Of a DNA stretch of 64,000 bases, positions 57,895-64,000 are shown in pieces. The notes beneath the pieces were generated by a model. It saw nothing but the letters and a program-made list of their open reading frames with translations. It was not told where the DNA came from and did no database searches. Numbering within the stretch: the stretch's first letter is position 1; every line of letters begins with the position of its first letter. The translations under genes were made by a program, and so were the position numbers. The stretch is from an uncultured Lachnospiraceae bacterium (GTDB taxonomy: Bacteria; Bacillota; Clostridia; Lachnospirales; Lachnospiraceae). The stretch spans positions 19,242-83,241 of the forward strand of contig CANRZW010000015.1 in the NCBI GenBank assembly GCA_947644545.1. The letters run 5' to 3'.

Positions 57895-59244
57895 ATGCAG
57901 TCAACTGATTTTTCTAAAGGAAAGGTCTGGCAGAATATCGTGGCGCAGGCCATACCGCTGATTATGGCGCAACTGGTGCAGCTTCTTTATAATGTGGTAG
58001 ACCGTATCTATATCGGACATCTGCCGGGGGCGGACAGCATGGCCCTGACAGGAATCGGTCTGGTGTTTCCGCTGACCACGCTGATCGCGGCCTTTACCTT
58101 TCTTTTCGGGACGGGCGGTACGCCGCTTTTTTCGATCGCCAGAGGAGCGGGGCAGGAAGAGCGGGCGGGGAAGATATTAGGCAATACATTTTCGCTGCTG
58201 CTTGGGACATCGATTATACTGTTTCTGCTCTGTTATGTGCTTCGCAGGCCGGTGCTCTATCTGTTTGGCGCAAGCGACGCTTCTTATTTGTATGCGGATG
58301 CTTATCTGCGGATCTATCTGTTAGGGACTCCTTTTACCATGTTGGCCACAGGGCTGAACGGTTTCATCAACGCGCAGGGATTCCCGCGGATGGGAATGCT
58401 GACGACGCTGATCGGTGCAGTGCTGAATCTGGCGCTGGATCCGCTCTTCATCTTCGGCTTACATATGGGAGTGGGCGGCGCGGCGCTGGCAACGGTGCTG
58501 AGTCAGGCCGTTTCCTGTATCTGGGTGCTGCTGTTTCTGACGGGGAAGAGGGCGCTGCTCCCTGTTAAGAAGAAGAACCTGCGGATAGACGGCAGGCTGG
58601 CGGGGGAGATTATGGCGTTGGGGATGTCCGGCTTTATCATGCAGGGGACCAACTGTCTGGTGCAGGTGGTATGCAATGCGACGTTAAAGACTTACGGCGG
58701 TGACCTTTATGTGGGAATCATGACGGTGATCAACTCTGCCAGGGAGATTCTGTCTCTGCCGGTCAGCGGCATCACCAACGGCGCGCAGCCCGTGCTGGGG
58801 TATAATTACGGGGCGAAGAAGTATGACAAGGTCCGGCAGGGCATTCGTTTTACGACGATTCTGGGTGTTCTGTATACCATGCTGGCATGGCTTTTGGTGA
58901 TCTTAAGTCCGCATCTGCTGTTGACCATATTTACGGAGGACGGAGCGATGATCGAGGCCGGCGTGGGTGCGCTGCGGTTATATTTTTTCGGGTTTTTCTT
59001 TATGTCTTTCCAGTTTTTGGGACAGGCGGCGTTTACTGCGCTCGGCTATTCCCGCCATGCGATCTTTTTCTCCCTGCTGCGCAAGGCGGTGATCGTTGCG
59101 CCGCTTACGCTGCTTCTGCCTAAGCTGGGACTCGGCGTGAACGGGGTATTTCTGGCGGAGCCGATTTCCAATGCCATAGGAGGGCTGGCCTGCTTTGTGA
59201 CGATGTATTTTGCACTTTACCGGAAATTGAGAGCGGATACGTAG
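57895..59244 (+). CDS. MATE-family efflux transporter
   Basis: The roughly 449-residue, twelve-helix transporter starts STDFSKGKVWQNIVAQAIPL and carries LLYNVVDRIYIGHLPG, then FGTGGTPLFSIARGAG and NGAQPVLGYNYGAKKYDKV, typical of DinF/NorM-like MATE proteins. It is a different subgroup from the MepA-like gene on the other side of marR. The ATG at 57895 is preceded by a weak GGA; the ORF-track start at 57871 is an alternative. A weak promoter (TTGCTT, 18 bases, TAAGAT) lies upstream; MarR control of this side is possible but not certain. Confidence 0.86.
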   Translation: MQSTDFSKGKVWQNIVAQAIPLIMAQLVQLLYNVVDRIYIGHLPGADSMALTGIGLVFPLTTLIAAFTFLFGTGGTPLFSIARGAGQEERAGKILGNTFSLLLGTSIILFLLCYVLRRPVLYLFGASDASYLYADAYLRIYLLGTPFTMLATGLNGFINAQGFPRMGMLTTLIGAVLNLALDPLFIFGLHMGVGGAALATVLSQAVSCIWVLLFLTGKRALLPVKKKNLRIDGRLAGEIMALGMSGFIMQGTNCLVQVVCNATLKTYGGDLYVGIMTVINSAREILSLPVSGITNGAQPVLGYNYGAKKYDKVRQGIRFTTILGVLYTMLAWLLVILSPHLLLTIFTEDGAMIEAGVGALRLYFFGFFFMSFQFLGQAAFTALGYSRHAIFFSLLRKAVIVAPLTLLLPKLGLGVNGVFLAEPISNAIGGLACFVTMYFALYRKLRADT

Positions 59245-59356
59245 TAAGAGGCGGATGTTTTGACAGGGCGGAAGCATGGCTTCAACAGACAAGGCGTGTA
59301 TGCCTTTGTCAATTGCAGGCAGAAATGGAAACAACAGGATAAGGGTTTGAATCAGA

Positions 59357-59390
59357 GGGATCGGGGAAGTTATTTTCCGGTCCCTTTTCT
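59357..59390 (+). terminator. Terminator after the plus-strand MATE gene
   Basis: GGGATCGGGGAA and TTCCGGTCCC form an imperfect stem followed by TTTTCTT. The region 59245-59356 before it holds no gene that I can support. Confidence 0.6.
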
Positions 59391-59413
59391 TAATGGCCGC
59401 ACCGGATTCTTTT

Positions 59414-59442
59414 TTGAACTTCTCAATTGGCGACGCTATGAT
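59414..59442 (+). promoter_or_regulatory. Promoter of the small RHH-like gene
   Basis: TTGAAC (59414-59419), 17-base spacer, TATGAT (59437-59442), about 50 bp before the ATG. Confidence 0.65.
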
Positions 59443-59492
59443 GTATAGTGGCGCTCGAAATCTAACTTGCATCTTGATAAGGAGGTTGAAAA

Positions 59493-59705
59493 ATGGTTAA
59501 TGAAGGTCAGAGCAGCAATGATAAAAGCGAAGATTTGAGGGAAGATTTCACATTCCAATTGACAGATCCCATGTTATATGACAGACTGCGTACCCTGTCG
59601 GCTGAATATTCTGTATCCAGCCAGATGTTGATCAATGTGGCTGTGAAGCGTCTGATCAATGAGATTGATTTTGTAAGAAGTCTGCGCACCGGCAGGCCGA
59701 AATAG
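59493..59705 (+). CDS. Small ribbon-helix-helix-like protein
   Basis: The 70-residue protein has an acidic start, then DFTFQLTDPMLYDRLRTLSA and SVSSQMLINVAVKRLINEID. This strand-helix-helix pattern resembles CopG/Arc-type DNA-binding proteins, though the match is loose. AAGGAGG stands seven bases before the ATG and a good promoter lies upstream, so the gene is real. It converges with the XRE regulator gene, with only 9 bp between the stops. No toxin gene is adjacent, so an antitoxin role has no support. Confidence 0.65.
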   Translation: MVNEGQSSNDKSEDLREDFTFQLTDPMLYDRLRTLSAEYSVSSQMLINVAVKRLINEIDFVRSLRTGRPK

Positions 59706-59714
59706 AAGGATCTG

Positions 59715-60050
59715 CTACATATCATCTTTCTCAAAGTAGGAAAAGATCGTGCGCAATACATTGATTGCCATCTGCTTGCGTTCTAACGGCTGACAGTCAA
59801 TGATCTGCTTAAACTGTTCTACTATGTTGGAATTATTGTCAATTACGGAATCGGCAAGCATGTAATCGACGGTGACGCCAAGTCTGTTAACAAGCCTCAC
59901 GAGAGTATCCAGCGTGAGGCTTCTCTCACCACGCTCGATCGCGCCCATGTAGGTGTCCGATATATTGATATCTTCTGCGAGTTCAGCCTGTGTAAGGCCT
60001 AAACGCTGGCGTTCTTCCCGTATTCTTTTACCCAACCTCTTATAGTCCAT
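59715..60050 (-). CDS. XRE-family helix-turn-helix regulator
   Basis: The 111-residue protein has a Cro/CI-type helix-turn-helix (about 5-62: IREERQRLGLTQAELAEDIN and YMGAIERGERSLTLDTLVRL), with DYMLAD at the domain end. A C-terminal helix region of about 45 residues follows, perhaps for dimerisation. It is divergent from the glycosyltransferase operon. A perfect CTAATA-gggg-TATTAG inverted repeat lies in the 161-bp spacer between them and is a likely binding site. Confidence 0.85.
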   Translation of the reverse strand: MDYKRLGKRIREERQRLGLTQAELAEDINISDTYMGAIERGERSLTLDTLVRLVNRLGVTVDYMLADSVIDNNSNIVEQFKQIIDCQPLERKQMAINVLRTIFSYFEKDDM

Positions 60051-60100
60051 GTCATCACCTCACGTTTATTTTACAGGGAAAGGATAAATAGAAGAAACAT

Positions 60101-60139
60101 CTAATAGGGGTATTAGTATTGACTAAATGGGGTATCCTA
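60101..60139. promoter_or_regulatory. Candidate XRE operator pair
   Basis: CTAATAGGGGTATTAG (60101-60116) is a perfect inverted repeat with a GGGG centre. A related, decayed copy, CTAAATGGGGTATCCTA (60123-60139), follows 22 bp later and overlaps the promoter spacer. Confidence 0.55.
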
Positions 60140-60148
60140 TGCTATATT
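60119..60148 (+). promoter_or_regulatory. Promoter of the glycosyltransferase operon
   Basis: TTGACT (60119-60124), 18-base spacer, TATATT (60143-60148). The spacer holds the second candidate XRE site. Confidence 0.55.
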
Positions 60149-60211
60149 TGACAGAAACATGCAAAATTTTCGTGAAAAGAAAGTGGACGAGAGACGAAAG
60201 AGGAAGCACGG

Positions 60212-60943
60212 ATGGAAAAGACGGTTATTGTGATGCCTGTCGCAAATGAAGAGGAATCGATGGCACAGATCCTGGAGGAAGTTTTGCGGCTGCCCTATGA
60301 TTCCCTGTACTTATATGTAGTGATGGACGGTTATTCCAGAGACAGGACAGCGGACATTGTAAAAGGGTATGAGGAGAAGACAGGCGGAAGAATCCGCTAT
60401 ATCTATCATGAAAAGTCATACGGTGTGATCAGCTGTTATTTGGAAGGATTCAGGCGCGCCCTGGAGGACGGTGCGGGTTGGATCATAGAGATGGATGGCG
60501 GAGGAAGCCATCAGCCTTCCGAGCTGCCGGAATTTCTTGACAAATTGGAGCAGGGCTATGAATGCGTCTGGGGTTCCAGATTCATGAAGGGTGGAGAGGT
60601 CATTCATGATCCGATCTACAGGAGAATCCTGAGCAGGGGTGGAACAGTGCTGGCTAATCTGGTGCTGGGTACGAGATTACAGGATATGACAAGCGGATTT
60701 GAGGGATTCCAGCGTAGGGTGCTGGAGGAAATGGAGCTTGGTAAGTTTCTGTCTACAGGGCATATGTATCAGACGGAGATGCGATATTATTGCAGAAACA
60801 GGAAAACGGTCGAGGTCCCGATCCACTATACAGGTTCCAAGTCAGGGCTTCATGCAGGTACGGTGCTGGAAGCGCTGCGGATATTATTTCAGTTAAAAAG
60901 GCATGAGGCCGTGATCTTCAGGCAGACGGGGAAGAAACCGTGA
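60212..60943 (+). CDS. Family 2 glycosyltransferase
   Basis: The 243-residue soluble enzyme starts TVIVMPVANEEESMAQILEE, a GT-A fold opening. Further on it has YVVMDGYSRDRTADIV, the metal-binding EMDGGGSHQPSELP (Asp in place of the usual DxD second position) and VWGSRFMKGGEV. This matches dolichol-phosphate mannose synthase-like enzymes, which charge a lipid carrier with a sugar. The next two genes encode large membrane proteins of GT-C type that would use such a lipid-linked sugar. No membrane helix is present. GAGGAAGC precedes the ATG. Confidence 0.85.
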   Translation: MEKTVIVMPVANEEESMAQILEEVLRLPYDSLYLYVVMDGYSRDRTADIVKGYEEKTGGRIRYIYHEKSYGVISCYLEGFRRALEDGAGWIIEMDGGGSHQPSELPEFLDKLEQGYECVWGSRFMKGGEVIHDPIYRRILSRGGTVLANLVLGTRLQDMTSGFEGFQRRVLEEMELGKFLSTGHMYQTEMRYYCRNRKTVEVPIHYTGSKSGLHAGTVLEALRILFQLKRHEAVIFRQTGKKP

Positions 60944-60976
60944 AGCCTGAAAGGCTGTGAGATACGAGGGGATAAA

Positions 60977-62410
60977 ATGAGAGAGAAAATAGAAAATTAT
61001 TTTTGCAGTGATAAGGCGCCAAGGATCTGGGAATGGATCGTTCTGGCAGTTCTGATCGGGATTCCGTTCCTAAGCTACTATTATGGGGATACCATGTCGA
61101 TCGTGAACTATGAAGCTAACTTTATGGGGGCGATCATTCATTATGATGGCTGGACCTCATACTATGAGTATATCAAATATCTGGTGGAAAATGATCCGTT
61201 TGGATTCGGTATACATACTTACGCTTATGCCACCTATGATTTTCCGATGTATATCGTGCTGGGAATATGGGGGATTCCACTGTGGATTCTCTTTAGTGCG
61301 AAGGGACTTGATGTCAATGCCTCCTATCCTGCCAGGATCTATGGCAAATCCGTGTTGCTGGCAGCCCTTGTGATCAGCGCCGTTCTGATCTATTCCATCT
61401 GCAGGGAAATTAAGGTGTCTGAACAACATGCCAGATGGGGCGCTTTTTTGTTCGCGTCTTCCATGTGTGTTTTCACGGCAATCGGGCTCAATGGCCAGAC
61501 GGATATTCTGGGCATTCCTTTTATCCTGCTTGGAATAAGAGCCTATATTAGACAGCGGAGGGTGCGGTTCCTTGTCTGGTTCATGGTGGCGGTGATGTTT
61601 AAGATGTATGCCTTCTTTATCTTTGCCCCACTGCTGTTGTTAGCGGAGAAGAAAGTGTGGAAGATCGGCCTCTCTGTGGCGTCGGTCTGGGGATTGAAGG
61701 TGGTTCAGGCAGTCATCTTTGATCCGCAGTCTCCGTCGATGCTGATCAAGCAGCAGTTTGAGAATGATATCTATAACCGTCTGACGGTCAACAGGCTGCC
61801 CTTCGTCAATGGGGATGCGCCGATCGTTCTCCTTATGATCTGCATTCTCTGCATCTATTGTTATCTGCATGAGGAGATAGAGAAGGAGGAGGAATTATAT
61901 AAATACGCGGTCTGGATTCCGATGGCGGCGATGATCGGTCTGTTTATTTCCTTTGAAAGTTCTTCTTATTGGTACCTTCATCTCTGTCCTTATCTATCGA
62001 TCATGCTGGTATATAATACGTCGGAGATGAAACATAACGTCCTGTTTGAGACATGTGGCTTGATTGCGATCACGTTGTCGAATTACGGAAGCCGTCCGTG
62101 GGCCTTTGAGATCTACGGATGTCATGAAATGCTGCTGGAGAGATTCCTGGGTGATTACAATGCAGTGCCCGAGGTATATACGCTGGAGGCGTTTGCCCAC
62201 AGAGTGTCCATCGTCAAGTATGTGGGTGCCTTGAATGTCCTGTTTGTCGTTCTGCTTTTGACCATTGTATGGCTGAATATGCCGGATAAGATCGATTACC
62301 GAAAGGACAGGCCGGTAAAGGGGTATGCGTATGCAAGATTGTTGGCAAATGTGGCGGTGGCATTCATTCCGCTGTTCCTGTTTGCCTATAATCTGATTTT
62401 TTTGAAATGA
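60977..62410 (+). CDS. Multi-helix membrane protein, probable GT-C glycosyltransferase
   Basis: The 477-residue protein has ten to twelve hydrophobic segments. The first outer loop after helix 1 contains NYEANFMGAIIHYDGWTSYY; acidic residues there often mark the active site of GT-C enzymes. FTAIGLNGQTDILGIPFILL and FMVAVMFKMYAFFIFAPLLL resemble DUF2029/GT87-like mannosyltransferases. It lies 33 bp after the GT2 gene. Together they suggest synthesis and transfer of a lipid-linked sugar to an envelope polymer; acceptor and sugar are unknown. GAGGGG precedes the ATG. Confidence 0.7.
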   Translation: MREKIENYFCSDKAPRIWEWIVLAVLIGIPFLSYYYGDTMSIVNYEANFMGAIIHYDGWTSYYEYIKYLVENDPFGFGIHTYAYATYDFPMYIVLGIWGIPLWILFSAKGLDVNASYPARIYGKSVLLAALVISAVLIYSICREIKVSEQHARWGAFLFASSMCVFTAIGLNGQTDILGIPFILLGIRAYIRQRRVRFLVWFMVAVMFKMYAFFIFAPLLLLAEKKVWKIGLSVASVWGLKVVQAVIFDPQSPSMLIKQQFENDIYNRLTVNRLPFVNGDAPIVLLMICILCIYCYLHEEIEKEEELYKYAVWIPMAAMIGLFISFESSSYWYLHLCPYLSIMLVYNTSEMKHNVLFETCGLIAITLSNYGSRPWAFEIYGCHEMLLERFLGDYNAVPEVYTLEAFAHRVSIVKYVGALNVLFVVLLLTIVWLNMPDKIDYRKDRPVKGYAYARLLANVAVAFIPLFLFAYNLIFLK

Positions 62411-62428
62411 AGATCGAGGTAAAGTTTG

Positions 62429-64000
62429 ATGAGTGAGAGGGTTCATGGAAAACCGATCGTATTTGCAATGACGCTTCTGGTGGTTTTGTCTTCCGCACCC
62501 GTATTGAGCTTTTATCTGAGCGGCGGCGGTGATCTGCAGTTTCATTTATGCAGGATCGAAGCCATCAGGCAGGCGCTTCTTGCGGGACAGTTCCCGGTCA
62601 GGCTTCCCGGTTACTGGAATAACGGCTATGGCTATGCATCGTCGGTTCTTTACGGAGAAGTGTTTCTCTATTTTCCGGCTATATTAAGGATTGTTGGCTT
62701 TTCTGCGCAGAGCGCGTATAAACTGTATCTATTGTCGGTCAATCTGTTTACCTGTCTGTCGGCATATTACTGTCTGAGGAAGATCTGTGGGGAGCGGTTG
62801 TCCGCACTGGTAGGAACGGCAGTCTACATGCTTGCACCGTACAGGCTGTCCACGCTGCATCTGCGCGCGGCGGTGGGCGAATATACGGCAATGGCGTTTC
62901 TGCCAATCATCATTTACGGCGCCTGGCTGATCTATACGGAGGAAGAAGACAAGCGGGAGGAGGGGCACAAGGGCTGTCTCGGATGGCTGTGGCTGCTTAT
63001 TGGTTTCTCGGGCGTGATCCAATCTCATGTGATCAGCACTTTTATGGCAGGGCTTTTTATGGCTGTGGTCTGTTTGATCAAGATCAGGATAACGCTGCGA
63101 AGGACAGTGCTATTGCAGTTTGTGAAGGCGGCGGCAGGCACGGTCCTGGTAAACCTGTGGTTCCTGCTTCCGTTCCTGGACTACATGCAGTTTGAATATA
63201 ATGTGAGCGGACTGGGGATACACAGCAGAGGCAGATTTACGTCCCATGCGGTATTTCTAAGCCAGTTAATCTCCTTCTTTCCACAGGGCGAGGGGGCGTC
63301 CATCGTAACAGGAAAGCTGTGGGGCACCGATTACGGAATGGAGATGTCCTATACGCTTGGGGGAGGCATGATGCTGGCTCTCGCCCTGTATGTCGTTTAT
63401 CGCATCTGTCATAAAAGAGAAGGCATAAAGACGGCCGTCTGGAAGATGGCCGATCTGCAGACGGGGCTTTGTATACTGGCCGTTTTTATGGCGACAACGT
63501 GGTTTCCCTGGGACTTCATACAGCAGAGAAGTGATCTGACGGCATGGGTTACGGGGAGCATTCAGTTTCCCTGGCGGTTCCTGACGATAGCCTCCGTGAC
63601 AGGGGCGTTTTTAACGGCAATTTTAATCCGTGAGCTGAGGCGCAGTCCGGGGAAGGAGTTTTTCTACGGAGCGGTCCTTTCGATCGGGCTTCTTACGGTC
63701 CTGTCGGCAAATTTCTTCTTACAGGATTATGAGAAGAAAAGCGAGAAGGATTATATCACTGGCTATGATATTGAAAGTACGTGGCTTGGATGTGCGGAGT
63801 ATCTGCCGGCAGGAATAGATGCGACGACGTTGGACGGCGCATCGTACCAGGCGGGAGAAGGGCTTGTGGTTCAGGCATTCGGGAGAAAAGAGGGGATTGT
63901 GGAACTGACTTGCAGTAATGCAGGAGGGGAAGAAACCTATGTGGATTTTGAGTTTCCCCATTTTTTGAAACGTCATGTTCCACAATCAGCTATTTTAAAG
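62429..64000 (+). CDS. Large membrane protein, PTPS-related/YfhO-like (3' truncated by window)
   Basis: This ORF is absent from the supplied track because it has no stop in the window; it stays open for 524 codons to the last base. It starts MSERVHGKPIVFAMTLLVVL with a weak ribosome binding site (GAGGTAAAG). After the first helix comes GGGDLQFHLCRIEAIRQALL followed by GQFPVRLPGYWNNGYGYASS, the signature of the 6-pyruvoyl-tetrahydropterin-synthase-related membrane family, which despite its name looks like GT-C glycosyltransferases. About nine hydrophobic segments precede an outer domain (from around 440). It is the third gene of the glycosyltransferase operon. Confidence 0.8.
   Translation, partial: MSERVHGKPIVFAMTLLVVLSSAPVLSFYLSGGGDLQFHLCRIEAIRQALLAGQFPVRLPGYWNNGYGYASSVLYGEVFLYFPAILRIVGFSAQSAYKLYLLSVNLFTCLSAYYCLRKICGERLSALVGTAVYMLAPYRLSTLHLRAAVGEYTAMAFLPIIIYGAWLIYTEEEDKREEGHKGCLGWLWLLIGFSGVIQSHVISTFMAGLFMAVVCLIKIRITLRRTVLLQFVKAAAGTVLVNLWFLLPFLDYMQFEYNVSGLGIHSRGRFTSHAVFLSQLISFFPQGEGASIVTGKLWGTDYGMEMSYTLGGGMMLALALYVVYRICHKREGIKTAVWKMADLQTGLCILAVFMATTWFPWDFIQQRSDLTAWVTGSIQFPWRFLTIASVTGAFLTAILIRELRRSPGKEFFYGAVLSIGLLTVLSANFFLQDYEKKSEKDYITGYDIESTWLGCAEYLPAGIDATTLDGASYQAGEGLVVQAFGRKEGIVELTCSNAGGEETYVDFEFPHFLKRHVPQSAILK

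Noticed and set aside
59493-60050. RHH-like gene plus XRE gene as a toxin-antitoxin pair
   Set aside because: The genes converge rather than form an operon, both look like DNA-binding proteins, and neither resembles a toxin.

Overview
The window reads as a chromosomal segment of a gut-type Gram-positive anaerobe, most likely a Lachnospiraceae member. The reasons are the near-50% GC coding DNA, strong AGGAGG-type ribosome binding sites, lipoprotein signal peptides, a YesM/YesN sugar-sensing pair, an OFA-family transporter, a cobalamin riboswitch and many carbohydrate transporters. The genus is inferred, not shown. No rRNA, tRNA, CRISPR array, prophage or insertion sequence was recognised.

Layout. 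(1) 1-2.3 kb: the 3' end of an unidentified gene, an AT-rich gap with a gene remnant, and a membrane-anchored EEP-family hydrolase. (2) 2.4-7.6 kb, minus strand: a four-gene BMP-type nucleoside ABC importer with an attenuator after the binding-protein gene. (3) 7.8-12.7 kb: a heterodimeric ABC exporter and a ComEC-like metallo-beta-lactamase-fold protein. (4) 12.7-16.4 kb, minus strand: an ECF sigma factor, an unknown membrane protein and an ABC-2 exporter. (5) 16.6-19.5 kb: an OFA transporter, then a cobalamin riboswitch controlling a DUF4430 lipoprotein and an ECF-type S component. (6) 19.5-27.2 kb: a YesM/YesN pair with a three-gene sugar ABC importer and a creatininase-family enzyme. (7) 27.3-28.9 kb: cardiolipin synthase. 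(8) 29.0-33.7 kb: a trehalose locus (divergent TreR, PTS permease, trehalose-6-phosphate hydrolase); the permease carries an in-frame TGA inside its EIIA domain. (9) 33.8-40.1 kb: a sugar-acid/Entner-Doudoroff module (FadR-type GntR, GntP permease, dehydratase, KDPG aldolase, PfkB kinase). (10) 40.1-44.9 kb: a DUF4143 ATPase, a decayed DUF1016 fragment, a stem-loop array, an ECF sigma factor with a membrane-anchored sensor-like partner, and several repeats. (11) 45.1-47.9 kb: a polyol-type dehydrogenase, a GPH symporter and a small HPr/Crh-like protein. (12) 48.2-53.6 kb: an FtsX-type ABC transporter with a response regulator, histidine kinase and small membrane protein. (13) 53.7-59.2 kb: a GH31 alpha-glucosidase, then two MATE transporters flanking a MarR regulator. 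(14) 59.5-64 kb: a small ribbon-helix-helix-like protein, a divergent XRE regulator and a glycosyltransferase operon running off the window; its last gene is missing from the ORF track because it has no stop in the window.

Much of the window is self-contained catabolic or transport modules, each with its own regulator, and operators can be read in several spacers (TreR, GntR, MarR, probably XRE). Less ordinary features are a 72-bp structured repeat present twice with a compensatory base-pair change, four phased T-rich direct repeats before the DUF4143 ATPase, arrays of short stem-loops in intergenic DNA, an exact 18-bp tandem repeat inside the Entner-Doudoroff operon, the treP nonsense codon and the Crh-like protein. 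Identifications are from motif recognition by eye; no database search was possible.
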